From contig NZ_CP114288.1 in the NCBI RefSeq assembly GCF_027111335.1, positions 1,612,001 through 1,676,000 on the forward strand: a stretch of 64,000 nucleotides of DNA. The letters run 5' to 3'. The notes below the pieces were generated by a model. The model made no database searches. It was not told the origin of the DNA and saw only the letters and a program-made list of their open reading frames with translations. Positions 55,875 to 64,000 of the stretch are shown piece by piece (position 1 is the first letter of the stretch; each line of letters opens with the position of its first letter). This DNA comes from Flavobacterium aquiphilum (lineage in GTDB: Bacteria > Bacteroidota > Bacteroidia > Flavobacteriales > Flavobacteriaceae). A program made the translations under genes and the position numbers.

Positions 55875-56748
55875 TTTAAAAAGTTACCTTAATTTACATT
55901 TAATTGTTTTTATTTGGGGTTTTACAGCAATTTTAGGAGCATTAATTACCATTCAGTCTGAGTTTTTGGTTTGGTACAGAATGTTTTTTGCGGCGGTTTT
56001 TATCGCAATTTTTCTTGCTATTAAAAAGAAATCATTCAAAGTGGCTCCCAAGTCATTATTGAAGTTTGTTATAGTTGGTCTATTAATAGCCTTGCATTGG
56101 ATTTTGTTTTTTGAATCCATAAAAATCTCGACAGTCTCGATTACTTTGTCTGTTTTTTCATTGGGCGCTTTTTTTGCCTCATTGTTGGAACCTTTGTTTT
56201 ATGGGCGAAAAGTGCTTTGGTACGAAGTTTTCTTCGGATTACTTATCATTGGTGGTTTAGGTTTGATTATGCAGGTGGAGATCAATTATTGGAGCGGAAT
56301 GTTATTGGCTTTAATTTCGGTGTTCTTAGGAGTTTTATTCACTTTGATAAACGGAAAATTAATTGCAAATCATGATCCTTCGGTGATCTCGTTTTATGAG
56401 TTTTCTGCTGGATTTATTTTTATTTCCATTTATTTTTTATTCAAAGGTTTTTTCTCGCCTGAAATTTTTATCATGTCAGCCAAAAACTGGATTTTGATTT
56501 TAATTTTGGCATCCATCTGTACCGCTTATGCTTTCACAGCTTCGGTAAAAGTGATGCGTCAATTATCTCCTTACACAGTAATGTTAACCACTAATTTAGA
56601 GCCAGTTTACGGTATTGTGTTGGCTTATTTTATCATTGGAGGAAAAGAAAAAATGAGCATTGAATTTTATATCGGTGCCGTAGTAATCGTGATTACGGTA
56701 CTTTTGAACGGAATTATAAAACATTATAGAAAAGAAGACGAACTGTAA
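55861..56748 (+). CDS. EamA/DMT-family transporter
   Basis: 295 residues with ten predicted membrane helices in two five-helix halves: HLIVFIWGFTAILGALIT, ILFFESIKISTVSITLSVFS and the second-half STYAFTASVKVMRQLSPYTV-like segment (AYAFTASVKVMRQLSPYTVM). Drug/metabolite exporter superfamily; substrate unknown. Overlaps the lptF/G-like gene by 14 bp. Confidence 0.88.
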   Translation: MQNDNLKSYLNLHLIVFIWGFTAILGALITIQSEFLVWYRMFFAAVFIAIFLAIKKKSFKVAPKSLLKFVIVGLLIALHWILFFESIKISTVSITLSVFSLGAFFASLLEPLFYGRKVLWYEVFFGLLIIGGLGLIMQVEINYWSGMLLALISVFLGVLFTLINGKLIANHDPSVISFYEFSAGFIFISIYFLFKGFFSPEIFIMSAKNWILILILASICTAYAFTASVKVMRQLSPYTVMLTTNLEPVYGIVLAYFIIGGKEKMSIEFYIGAVVIVITVLLNGIIKHYRKEDEL

Positions 56749-56819
56749 GATTTTTATTTTAGCAAAGCCTATTTTTTTCTACTTGGACAAAAAAATAAGT
56801 GTAAAACGATATTAAATTC

Positions 56820-56827
56820 TATATTTG
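56820..56827 (+). promoter_or_regulatory. -7 box (TATATTTG) of accA
   Basis: TATATTTG lies 48 bp before ATG 56876; it overlaps an earlier in-frame start, supporting the later ATG. Confidence 0.5.
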
Positions 56828-56875
56828 CAGTTCCAAATTGAGAAATTAAGAACAAAAATTATACGCACAAATCCT

Positions 56876-57829
56876 ATGGAATATTTAGATTTTGAGCTTC
56901 CTATAAAAGAGCTTGAAGAGCAATTAGATAAATGTGTTGTTATTGGTTTAGAGTCGGATGTTGACGTTACGAATACGTGTAAACAAATCAATAAAAAATT
57001 AGAAGAAACTAAAAAACAGATTTATAAAAACTTAACTGCTTGGCAACGTGTGCAGTTATCGAGACATCCTAGCAGACCTTATACTTTGGATCATATCAAA
57101 GGGATTTGTGGAGATACTTTTTTGGAGCTTCATGGCGACAGAGGTTTCAAAGATGACAAGGCCATGATTGGTGGTTTAGGAAAAATTGGAGGGCAATCTT
57201 TTATGATTGTCGGACAACAAAAAGGATTCAATACTAAGACACGTCAGTACAGAAACTTTGGGATGGCTAATCCTGAAGGATACAGAAAAGCATTGCGCTT
57301 GATGAAAATGGCTGAGAAATTCAATATTCCTGTAGTTACTTTAATTGATACTCCCGGTGCTTATCCAGGATTGGAAGCTGAAGAGAGAGGACAAGGAGAA
57401 GCCATCGCAAGAAATATTTTTGAAATGGTGCGATTGAAAGTGCCAATCATAACAGTTATTGTTGGTGAAGGTGCATCTGGAGGTGCTTTGGGAATAGGTG
57501 TTGGAGACCGTGTTTATATGTTGGAAAACACATGGTACTCCGTAATTTCACCAGAATCATGTTCTTCTATTTTATGGAAAAGTTGGGACTACAAAGAGCA
57601 AGCTGCCGAAGCATTGAAACTGACTTCTTCCGATATGAAGAAACAAAAATTAGTTGATGATATCATTCCGGAACCACTTGGGGGAGCTCACTATGACAGA
57701 GAGACTACTTTTAAAACAGTTGAGCAATTTATCTTGAAAGGATACAACGAGTTGAAAGACTTATCAACAGAAGAGTTAATCGCGCAGAGAATGGATAAAT
57801 ACTGTAAAATGGGTGAGTTTAAAGAGTAA
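56876..57829 (+). CDS. accA: Acetyl-CoA carboxylase carboxyltransferase subunit alpha
   Basis: 317 residues from ATG 56876 ([16 protein letters not shown]); an upstream in-frame start would overlap the promoter. Motifs: [80 protein letters not shown]. Transfers carboxyl from biotin to acetyl-CoA together with AccD, which is not in the window. Confidence 0.96.
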   Translation: MEYLDFELPIKELEEQLDKCVVIGLESDVDVTNTCKQINKKLEETKKQIYKNLTAWQRVQLSRHPSRPYTLDHIKGICGDTFLELHGDRGFKDDKAMIGGLGKIGGQSFMIVGQQKGFNTKTRQYRNFGMANPEGYRKALRLMKMAEKFNIPVVTLIDTPGAYPGLEAEERGQGEAIARNIFEMVRLKVPIITVIVGEGASGGALGIGVGDRVYMLENTWYSVISPESCSSILWKSWDYKEQAAEALKLTSSDMKKQKLVDDIIPEPLGGAHYDRETTFKTVEQFILKGYNELKDLSTEELIAQRMDKYCKMGEFKE

Positions 57830-57849
57830 AACACCATTTTTAAGACCTT

Positions 57850-57882
57850 AATCCGAAGCCTTATCGTTTCGGATTTTTTTTT
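57850..57882 (+). terminator. Terminator of accA
   Basis: AATCCGAA (57850-57857) / TTCGGATT (57868-57875), then a T run to 57882; 21 bp after the stop. Confidence 0.88.
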
Positions 57883-57969
57883 GGTTATAAACAAAAAATA
57901 AGAATTTATGAACAATAAATCCTAATAACTCAATTGTGATTTTTTTTAAGTTTTAGTTACTTTCGCTAT

Positions 57970-59520
57970 ATGGAAAATTTCAAAAATATAAGTCCCGTCA
58001 AAGTGGACAAATCAACGATTATTAACCTGGAAAAAGGCAAGTTACCCCCACAGGCTGTAGATTTGGAAGAGGCTGTGCTTGGGGCAATGATGATTGACAA
58101 AAAAGGAGTAGATGACGTAATTGATATTCTCCAACCTGATGCATTCTATAAAGATGCACACAAATATATATTTGAGGCAATTGTACAATTGTTTAACGAC
58201 ACTCAGCCAATCGATTTATTGACCGTTTCGGCTCAACTTCGAAAAAATGCCAAATTGGACGTAGCGGGGGGTGATTTCTATTTAATTCAGCTTACGCAAA
58301 AGATTTCCTCGTCAGCGCATATTGAATTTCACTCTAGAATTATCCTTCAAAAGTTTATTCAACGTAGTTTGATCCGAATTTCTTCTGAAATCATTGAAGA
58401 TTCGTATGATGAAACCGCCGATGTATTTGATCTATTGGATAAAGCCGAATCGAAGCTTTACGAAGTGACCCAAGGAAATATTAAACGAAGTTCCGAGACA
58501 GCGCAAAGTTTAGTATTACAGGCTAAGAAAAAAATCGAGGAGATTGCCGGTAAGGAAGGACTTAGTGGAGTGGCTACCGGTTTTGATAAACTCGATAAAT
58601 TGACTTCGGGATGGCAGCCGAGTGACTTAATCATTATTGCTGCGAGACCTGCGATGGGAAAAACGGCTTTCGTTTTGTCCATGACTAGAAATATTGCTAT
58701 TGATTTTAATCAGCCAGTTGCTTTGTTCTCTCTTGAGATGGCTTCGGTACAGTTGATTACGCGTTTGATTTCGTCTGAAACAGGATTGTCTTCGGAAAAA
58801 TTACGTACTGGAAAATTAGAAAAGCACGAGTGGGAACAGTTGAGTACGAAAGTTAAGAATTTGGAAAAAGCTCCAATTTTTATTGATGATACTCCTTCGT
58901 TATCGATTTTTGATTTGCGTGCCAAAGCGAGACGTTTGGTGTCACAACATGGTATTAAAATTATAATTATTGACTATTTGCAGTTAATGACTGCCGGAAG
59001 TTCAGCTAAAGGAGGCGGCGGAAACAGAGAGCAAGAGATTTCGACAATTTCCCGAAACCTAAAAGCATTGGCAAAAGAGCTTAATGTTCCGGTAATTGCC
59101 CTTTCTCAGTTATCGCGTGCTGTTGAAACCCGTGGTTCTAGTAAAAGACCTTTGCTTTCGGATCTTCGTGAATCGGGAGCTATTGAGCAGGATGCGGATA
59201 TTGTTTCGTTCCTGTATCGTCCTGAATATTACAAAATCGAGGAATGGGACGATGAAGAAGCTTCTCCAACAGCCGGACAGGCAGAGATTATGATTGCTAA
59301 ACATAGAAATGGTGGAATCGAAAATGTCCGTTTGAAATTTATTGGACATCTTGGGCGATTTGACAACTTAGAAGATTATGGAAGTGGTTATGATGATTTG
59401 CCTTCAAGTATGAATCACGATGATAGTCCTTTCATTACTAAAAATCTTCCATCGGCAAATGAGGCTTTTGGAAGCAATTTTAACCATGATGACGATGACG
59501 ATGGTGATGTTCCGTTTTAA
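57970..59520 (+). CDS. dnaB: Replicative DNA helicase DnaB
   Basis: 516 residues. N-terminal DnaB domain (PQAVDLEEAVLGAMMIDKKG, DAFYKDAHKYIFEAI), RecA-like helicase core: TGFDKLDKLTSGWQPSDLII, Walker A AARPAMGKTAFVLS, Walker B IIIIDYLQLM, VIALSQLSRAVETR, LLSDLRESGAIEQDADIVSF. Acidic C-terminal tail (DDDDDGDVPF). No intein. Unwinds the fork at replication. Confidence 0.97.
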   Translation: MENFKNISPVKVDKSTIINLEKGKLPPQAVDLEEAVLGAMMIDKKGVDDVIDILQPDAFYKDAHKYIFEAIVQLFNDTQPIDLLTVSAQLRKNAKLDVAGGDFYLIQLTQKISSSAHIEFHSRIILQKFIQRSLIRISSEIIEDSYDETADVFDLLDKAESKLYEVTQGNIKRSSETAQSLVLQAKKKIEEIAGKEGLSGVATGFDKLDKLTSGWQPSDLIIIAARPAMGKTAFVLSMTRNIAIDFNQPVALFSLEMASVQLITRLISSETGLSSEKLRTGKLEKHEWEQLSTKVKNLEKAPIFIDDTPSLSIFDLRAKARRLVSQHGIKIIIIDYLQLMTAGSSAKGGGGNREQEISTISRNLKALAKELNVPVIALSQLSRAVETRGSSKRPLLSDLRESGAIEQDADIVSFLYRPEYYKIEEWDDEEASPTAGQAEIMIAKHRNGGIENVRLKFIGHLGRFDNLEDYGSGYDDLPSSMNHDDSPFITKNLPSANEAFGSNFNHDDDDDGDVPF

Positions 59521-59540
59521 AATTTAAAAGGATAATTTCT

Positions 59541-59584
59541 AAAAAAAAGAGAATATACTAGTAATAGGATATTCTCTTTTTTTT
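59541..59584. terminator. Terminator of dnaB
   Basis: A 16-bp perfect inverted repeat (59541-59556 / 59569-59584, core AAAGAGAATAT) with A and T runs on both ends; 20 bp after the stop. Confidence 0.88.
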
Positions 59585-59854
59585 ATGATAAAAAGTTTTA
59601 TTTTACATGTATATTATTGTTTTACAATTATTTAATATTCGTTTCGATCTTTTTGAATAAGATTTTTCATTAAGTTTGTGTTGAGGGAAAATATTTTATT
59701 TTATTAAGAAAAAGACTAAGTTTGATTATATTTATCGTTAAAGTTTAAAAAAATAAAGATGAAATGCGTATTTTTATCTTAATAATAAGATAAGTATTAT
59801 AAATATGTTGTAGATTAGAAATGTAAAAATTAGTTGTACTTCAATAAAATAAAT
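59585..59854. other. AT-rich leader of two-component operon
   Basis: No ORF or recognisable structured RNA; presumably holds the promoter of the kinase gene, though no good TTG/TAnnTTTG pair stands out. Confidence 0.4.
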
Positions 59855-60526
59855 ATGGGAAAAAGATTAGAATTTAATGATTTAGACCTTTTGTTGAAAA
59901 ACAGTCAATTGTCGGCAGCGATTCGAACAATGGAATTGGAAAGAAAGCGAATTGCTCAAGATCTGCATGATGATATAAGTTCAAAATTGAATGTAATATC
60001 ATTGAATTGTCATCTTCTAAGGATTCCAAATTTACCTCAGAAAGATGTTGAAGAAATTACCAAAAATATTATTGAATATACATCAATGGCTTTGGATAGT
60101 TCTAAGAAAATGACCTATAGTTTACTTCCTCCAGTCTTGGATAAATTTGGACTTCATGCAGGAATTGAAGAATTGTGTTCTGAATTAATCGGAAACGCAA
60201 CAGTTGATATTCAATATGAAAACAATTTAAGTTTTGATTTTAAAGAGAATAGTAGACACATACATGTTTTTAGAATCTTACAGGAGTTATTTGCTAATTC
60301 GATTCAACATGGAAAAGCAACTTCAATTTCTGTTTTTTTTGACGAAATTGATGGTAAAAAAACATGTAGGTATTCAGATAACGGAACTGGTTTTGATTTG
60401 AATCAATTGGCTAATCATAAAGGTCTTGGAATGCGAAATGTGGTAAGTAGAATTTCTGTTTTGGAGGGGAATTTCTCTATCGAGTCACAAATGAATAATG
60501 GAGTTTCAGTGATATTTAATTTCTAA
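59855..60526 (+). CDS. Soluble NarL-type sensor histidine kinase
   Basis: 223 residues from ATG 59855 (an in-frame TTG seven codons upstream is rejected). HisKA_3 with phospho-acceptor His in ERKRIAQDLHDDISSKLNVI; ATPase N-box RILQELFANSIQHG, G1 SDNGTGFD, G2 GLGMRNV. No membrane helix and only ~30 residues before HisKA_3, so it has no obvious sensor domain and may sense via a partner. Paired with the LuxR-type regulator 3 bp downstream. Confidence 0.88.
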   Translation: MGKRLEFNDLDLLLKNSQLSAAIRTMELERKRIAQDLHDDISSKLNVISLNCHLLRIPNLPQKDVEEITKNIIEYTSMALDSSKKMTYSLLPPVLDKFGLHAGIEELCSELIGNATVDIQYENNLSFDFKENSRHIHVFRILQELFANSIQHGKATSISVFFDEIDGKKTCRYSDNGTGFDLNQLANHKGLGMRNVVSRISVLEGNFSIESQMNNGVSVIFNF

Positions 60527-60529
60527 ATT

Positions 60530-61195
60530 ATGGAGGAAACTATAAAAATAATTTTAGTGGATGATGAAATCCTGTTCAGAAAAGGAATTTCTTTTTTATT
60601 ATCCAAAGAAAAAAATATTGAAGTGATTTTTGAAGCTTCAGATGGTGTTGAATTAATTGATTTTCTGAAAGGAGATAATCCTAAACCAGATATCGTGATT
60701 ATGGATTTGAAAATGCCTTTGCTTAATGGAATTGAAGCCACTAAGATTATTCACAGGGATTTTCCGGAAATAAAAATCATTGCTTTGACAAGTTACGATT
60801 CAAAATCATTTATAGCTAATATGATTGATGTGGGAGCTGTTTCTTATCTGGTTAAAAATACTACACCACAGGAATTGTTTGAAACTATAAATGAAGTGGC
60901 TTCGAAAGGATTTTATTATTCTGAATATGTGATGGGGATTATCCAAAATGATTTGATTGCCAATAAAAAAATAAAATGCAATCTTGATACTAATTTTATT
61001 ACTTCTCGGGAATTGGAAGTTTTACAACTTATTTGCAAACAAAAAAGTACCATGGAAATTGGTGAAAAACTGTTCATAAGCCCGAGAACGGTTGAAGGAC
61101 ATAGAAATAATCTACTCATCAAAACCGAATCAAAGAATGTGGCTGGATTGGTGGTTTATGCCATTCAAAATTCAATTGTGACTTTGGAAATTTAA
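60530..61195 (+). CDS. NarL/LuxR-family response regulator
   Basis: 221 residues. Receiver domain: IILVDDEILFRKGISFLL, phospho-Asp in PDIVIMDLKMPLLNGIEATK, IIALTSYDS, VGAVSYLVKNTTPQEL. LuxR HTH: TSRELEVLQLICKQKSTMEI, ISPRTVEGHRNNLLIKT. Activated by the adjacent soluble kinase. Target genes not evident. Confidence 0.93.
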   Translation: MEETIKIILVDDEILFRKGISFLLSKEKNIEVIFEASDGVELIDFLKGDNPKPDIVIMDLKMPLLNGIEATKIIHRDFPEIKIIALTSYDSKSFIANMIDVGAVSYLVKNTTPQELFETINEVASKGFYYSEYVMGIIQNDLIANKKIKCNLDTNFITSRELEVLQLICKQKSTMEIGEKLFISPRTVEGHRNNLLIKTESKNVAGLVVYAIQNSIVTLEI

Positions 61196-61288
61196 TTCTA
61201 GTTATAAAAAGTTTTTTTGCATGATTATAAAGGATAAAAGAGATACTTTAACTCGTTCCGATTATCTTTGTTGTAAAATAGTTTCATA

Positions 61289-62551
61289 ATGGCACGCAAA
61301 AGAATTCTTTTCTTATTTATTTTTCTGTTATCGATTTCTTCGAAGGCTTCTTTTATTTTGTTGCCAATGGACGAAACTACGCAGCAAAATCATCTCAAGG
61401 CATATGGAATTACCTATTGGGTTTTGGCCAAAAATTATAAAGCCAGTTGGTTGCTTAATTATCGAGGTGGTTCTTTTCTATTGCCGGATGCCGAGGAAAT
61501 CAGAAAGGAATGTCAAATACGCGGGGTAAGTTTTGAAGTTATTTCGGATGCTGAACAAACAGCAATATTGAATGAGATTTCAAGTCCTTCACAAAATATG
61601 GAAGCTGTAGTATTAGAAAAAGCTCCAAAAATTGCGGTTTACACTCCAGAAGGTAAACAGCCGTGGGATGATGCAGTTACTTTGGTACTAACTTATGCCG
61701 AAATTCCGTTCACTCCGATATATGACGAAGCAGTATTGAGTGACCAATTATTGCTTTATGATTGGTTGCATTTGCATCATGAGGATTATACAGGGCAGTA
61801 TGGAAAATTCTATGCGGCTTATAAAAATGTACCATGGTATATCGATCAGAAAAGAGATGCCGAAGCTTTGGCTAAAAAGTTAGGCTACGCAAAAGTCTCT
61901 CAAGAAAAGGGGGCAGTTGCTAAGAAGATTCGGGATTTTGTAATTGGCGGAGGATTTTTGTTCGCAATGTGTTCTGCTACAGATAGCTTTGATATTGCAT
62001 TGGCAGCAGATGGAGTCGATATTTGCGAATCTATGTTTGATGGTGATCCTAGTGAGCCTAATTATCAGTCCAAACTGAATTTTAATAATACTTTTGCTTT
62101 CAAGAATTTTACTTTGGAGCGAAGACCTGAGCAATATGAGTTTTCGGATATCGATATGACCTTGAAAAGAAAGATTCCTATGGACAAAGATTATTTTACG
62201 TTGATGGAATATTCGGCCAAATGGGATTTTATTCCAAGTATGTTATGCCAAAACCACACACAATTGGTTAAAGGTTTTATGGGACAAACGACTTCATTTG
62301 ATCAAAATTTGATAAAATCAAATGTCCTGATTATGGGAACTTGTGAGCTGAATGGTGAAGCCCGTTACATTCACGGCGAAAAAGGAAAAGGAATGTTTAC
62401 TTTTTATGGAGGCCATGATCCTGAAGATTACCAGCACCAGGTAGGTGATCCTCCAACAGTTTTGGATTTGCACCCTAATTCGCCTGGCTATAGATTGATT
62501 TTGAATAATGTGCTTTTCCCTGCTGCCAGAAAGAAAAAGCAAAAAACATAA
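61289..62551 (+). CDS. Secreted glutamine-amidotransferase-like protein, often called asparagine synthetase B
   Basis: 420 residues. Signal peptide (ILFLFIFLLSISSKA). Conserved segments: MDETTQQNHLKAYGITYWVL, IAVYTPEGKQPWDDAVTLVL, VIGGGFLFAMCSATDSFDIA (elbow with Cys), EDYQHQVGDPPTVLDLHPNS. Databases name such Bacteroidota proteins asparagine synthetase B, but no ATP-pyrophosphatase or N-terminal Cys2 amidotransferase features are visible. A class I GATase-like fold of unknown function is a safer description. Confidence 0.7.
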   Translation: MARKRILFLFIFLLSISSKASFILLPMDETTQQNHLKAYGITYWVLAKNYKASWLLNYRGGSFLLPDAEEIRKECQIRGVSFEVISDAEQTAILNEISSPSQNMEAVVLEKAPKIAVYTPEGKQPWDDAVTLVLTYAEIPFTPIYDEAVLSDQLLLYDWLHLHHEDYTGQYGKFYAAYKNVPWYIDQKRDAEALAKKLGYAKVSQEKGAVAKKIRDFVIGGGFLFAMCSATDSFDIALAADGVDICESMFDGDPSEPNYQSKLNFNNTFAFKNFTLERRPEQYEFSDIDMTLKRKIPMDKDYFTLMEYSAKWDFIPSMLCQNHTQLVKGFMGQTTSFDQNLIKSNVLIMGTCELNGEARYIHGEKGKGMFTFYGGHDPEDYQHQVGDPPTVLDLHPNSPGYRLILNNVLFPAARKKKQKT

Positions 62552-62570
62552 AAGAATAAAACTAAAACTG

Positions 62571-62613
62571 AAAATCCCAAATCTCAATTGCAATAATTGG
62601 TATTTGGGATTTT
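62571..62613. terminator. Bidirectional terminator
   Basis: AAAATCCCAAAT (62571-62582) / ATTTGGGATTTT (62602-62613), perfect 12-bp stem, between convergent genes (stops at 62551 and 62637). Confidence 0.85.
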
Positions 62614-62636
62614 GTTTTTTTGGAATTTTTAGAAAA

Positions 62637-63440
62637 TTAATTCAGGGAAAACTCAAACCAAATGGGCAGATGGTCTGATATTTTTCGGGCTTCTTTTAAA
62701 GAAATGAAATTTTTATAAAATAGAATTGCGTCCGATTTTATAAAGGTTATTGAATTTATTTTATAAAAGATATTGTCATATTCGGATGCAAGATAATTAC
62801 CCTTTTTGACTTTTGTTTTCAATGATGTTTTTTGATTTTTTAGGATAGGAGAAAAGCCCATATTTTTTAAAGGGGTAAAAACCGAGTGTGATTGTGGACA
62901 ATTGAAATCTCCTGCAAAGACTAGGTTTAACGATGGATATTCCTGTGGCAAAAGCTTGAAATATTTAATCTCAGTTTCAGGTTGATGACTTTTGGTAATG
63001 GCATGAAAAGAAGCAACTGTTATAGTCTTTCCTTTTATTTCGAATGTGGCAAAATAGGGTTCCCGTTCAATTTCGGAATGGTATTTTTGTTCCAGCCAAG
63101 GTTTGCCTTTTAGTTTGAGATTGGTTGTTTTCCATAAAAAAGCGTAACGTTCGGTCTTTTTAGAACTGCTGGAAGTAGGGTCGCTTATTCGATAATCCCA
63201 TTTTGTTCCTTTTCGGTTAAGTTCGTCAGCAAGTCTTGCCACTGCTTGTGCGCCACCATTTCCTGCTACTACTTCCTGGACGGCAATTATGTCGTAGTCT
63301 TTTATTGTATTGGTTATAAAAGCAATTTCTTGGTCTGATTTGGATTTTCCAAAGTTTTCCAGATTCCAGGAAAGGAGTTTGGTTTGGGAAAATACAGTTA
63401 AAGAGCTTAAGAAAAAGAAATAAAGAAGTTTTGTTTTCAT
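62637..63440 (-). CDS. Secreted endonuclease/exonuclease/phosphatase-family protein
   Basis: 267 residues from ATG 63440, placing the signal peptide MKTKLLYFFFLSSLTVFSQ at the N-terminus. EEP motifs: LLSWNLENFG, IAVQEVVAG (catalytic Glu), WDYRISDPTSSS, VASFHAITKS, LVFAGDFNCPQS (D-x-N), and SDHLPIWFEF. A metal-dependent periplasmic or secreted nuclease/phosphatase; DNase I-like by motif order. Divergent from the DUF2490 gene. Confidence 0.9.
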   Translation of the reverse strand: MKTKLLYFFFLSSLTVFSQTKLLSWNLENFGKSKSDQEIAFITNTIKDYDIIAVQEVVAGNGGAQAVARLADELNRKGTKWDYRISDPTSSSSKKTERYAFLWKTTNLKLKGKPWLEQKYHSEIEREPYFATFEIKGKTITVASFHAITKSHQPETEIKYFKLLPQEYPSLNLVFAGDFNCPQSHSVFTPLKNMGFSPILKNQKTSLKTKVKKGNYLASEYDNIFYKINSITFIKSDAILFYKNFISLKEARKISDHLPIWFEFSLN

Positions 63441-63693
63441 TTTGAGGCAAAGATTTTCAGCCCGCAAATGTATCTTATTTTTAGGTAAGCTTCTATTAAA
63501 AATTTATGGTTTTACATTATTGTGAAAAGGATATATTCTATTTTTTAGAATCAATTTAAATTGATTTTTATGCTTTTCTACTGATAAAAGTCATATTAAT
63601 ATTCAATGAAGCAAATTAATTTTAATGCGATAAATCAGTGCTATTTTAATTAATTTTATAAAAATTTATTTCCATTCAAATTTCATATTATTT

Positions 63694-64000
63694 TGAAAAA
63701 CTTATTTAGAGTTCTAGTTTTTTTGTTTCCTTTTTTGGTTTTTTCCCAAGTACCTACACAAAAAGATGTTAATGAGCAGGTGCAAACTTGGGTTTCGTTA
63801 AATACTGTGACAAAGTTCAGTGATCATTGGGGAGTTGTTGCAGATGCGCATATTCGTGAAAACGGATTTTTTGAAAGTAATAATTTTTATTTTTTACGAG
63901 GTGGTGTTTCTTATTTCCCCAATTCATCCGTTTCAGTTACGGGGGGCTACGCGCACATGTGGCTGGCTCCAACAAAGGAAGGATGGTCAACTTATGCTGA
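63694..64000 (+). CDS. DUF2490 outer-membrane protein, 3' end cut by window edge
   Basis: 102 codons in the window from TTG 63694; no ATG precedes in frame. Signal peptide MKNLFRVLVFLFPFLVFSQ, then TQKDVNEQVQTWVSLNTVTK, FSDHWGVVADAHIRENGFF, FYFLRGGVSYFPNSSVSVTG, which matches DUF2490 (beta-barrel, unknown function). Confidence 0.8.

Overview
The window looks like a chromosomal segment of a Flavobacterium-like member of the Bacteroidota (family Flavobacteriaceae). I infer this from the AT-rich sequence, weak Shine-Dalgarno sequences, several TAnnTTTG promoter boxes, many SC-type lipoprotein signals, TonB/SusB/GH29 gene content, and Bacteroidota-typical families (DUF4252, DUF5020, DUF2490, TTHB210-like, four-helix-bundle S23, GxxExxY). 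No species can be named from the sequence alone.

Layout. 1-5.3 kb: UbiB-like kinase with a translationally coupled TetR regulator, divergent TIGR01777 epimerase, YceI, acyl-CoA thioesterase, RmuC. 5.5-9.5 kb: small lipoproteins, then an ECF sigma factor followed by a 518-residue anti-sigma-like/outer-membrane hybrid. 9.7-13.5 kb: RluE-like pseudouridine synthase, TrmL, a SAM methyltransferase, a TTHB210-like lipoprotein. 13.7-25.5 kb is a vitamin B12 region: BtuFCD-like ABC transporter (split by a GxxExxY cassette with nested inverted repeats), CobU, a BluB-CobT fusion, CobS, CobC, a cobalamin riboswitch, a BtuB-like TonB receptor and a BtuG-like beta-propeller lipoprotein. 25.8-32.4 kb: a fucoside-use cluster (mutarotase, GH97, two GH29) with a divergent AraC regulator whose promoter region carries 18-bp direct repeats at 21-bp spacing. 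32.5-36.3 kb: S41 protease and a sigma/anti-sigma/DUF4252 operon. 36.4-40.4 kb: two-subunit molybdenum hydroxylase with XdhC and a MobA-like protein. 41-43.3 kb: DUF5020 outer-membrane protein and NCS2 purine permease. 43.9-44.2 kb: tRNA-Leu and two tRNA-Lys. 44.3-50.1 kb: AroK, PRTase, Hsp15-like, FKBP, split transketolase, two rhodaneses. 50.2-53.3 kb: a broken type II-C CRISPR-Cas locus. 53.5-64 kb: Tgt, LptF/G, EamA, AccA, DnaB, a two-component system, a secreted GATase-like protein, an EEP nuclease and a partial DUF2490 protein.

The most notable system is the CRISPR remnant. A well-formed tracrRNA gene (minus strand, about 50207-50297) and intact cas1-cas2 survive, but cas9 stops after about 405 residues, before RuvC-II/HNH, at a junction with a decayed REP-associated tyrosine transposase (RAYT). 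No CRISPR array is present, and cas1-cas2 face cas9.

A second theme is small repeats that enter genes and RNAs: a four-copy structured repeat family whose stem sequence changes while pairing is kept (9.6, 18.9, 47.0, 53.4 kb); two 28-bp palindromes of the same design; a REP-like insert in the linker of BluB-CobT; an in-frame heptamer triplet inside cobS; and simple repeats enlarging the loops of the B12 riboswitch. The GxxExxY cassette (14476-15200) looks like a small mobile module.
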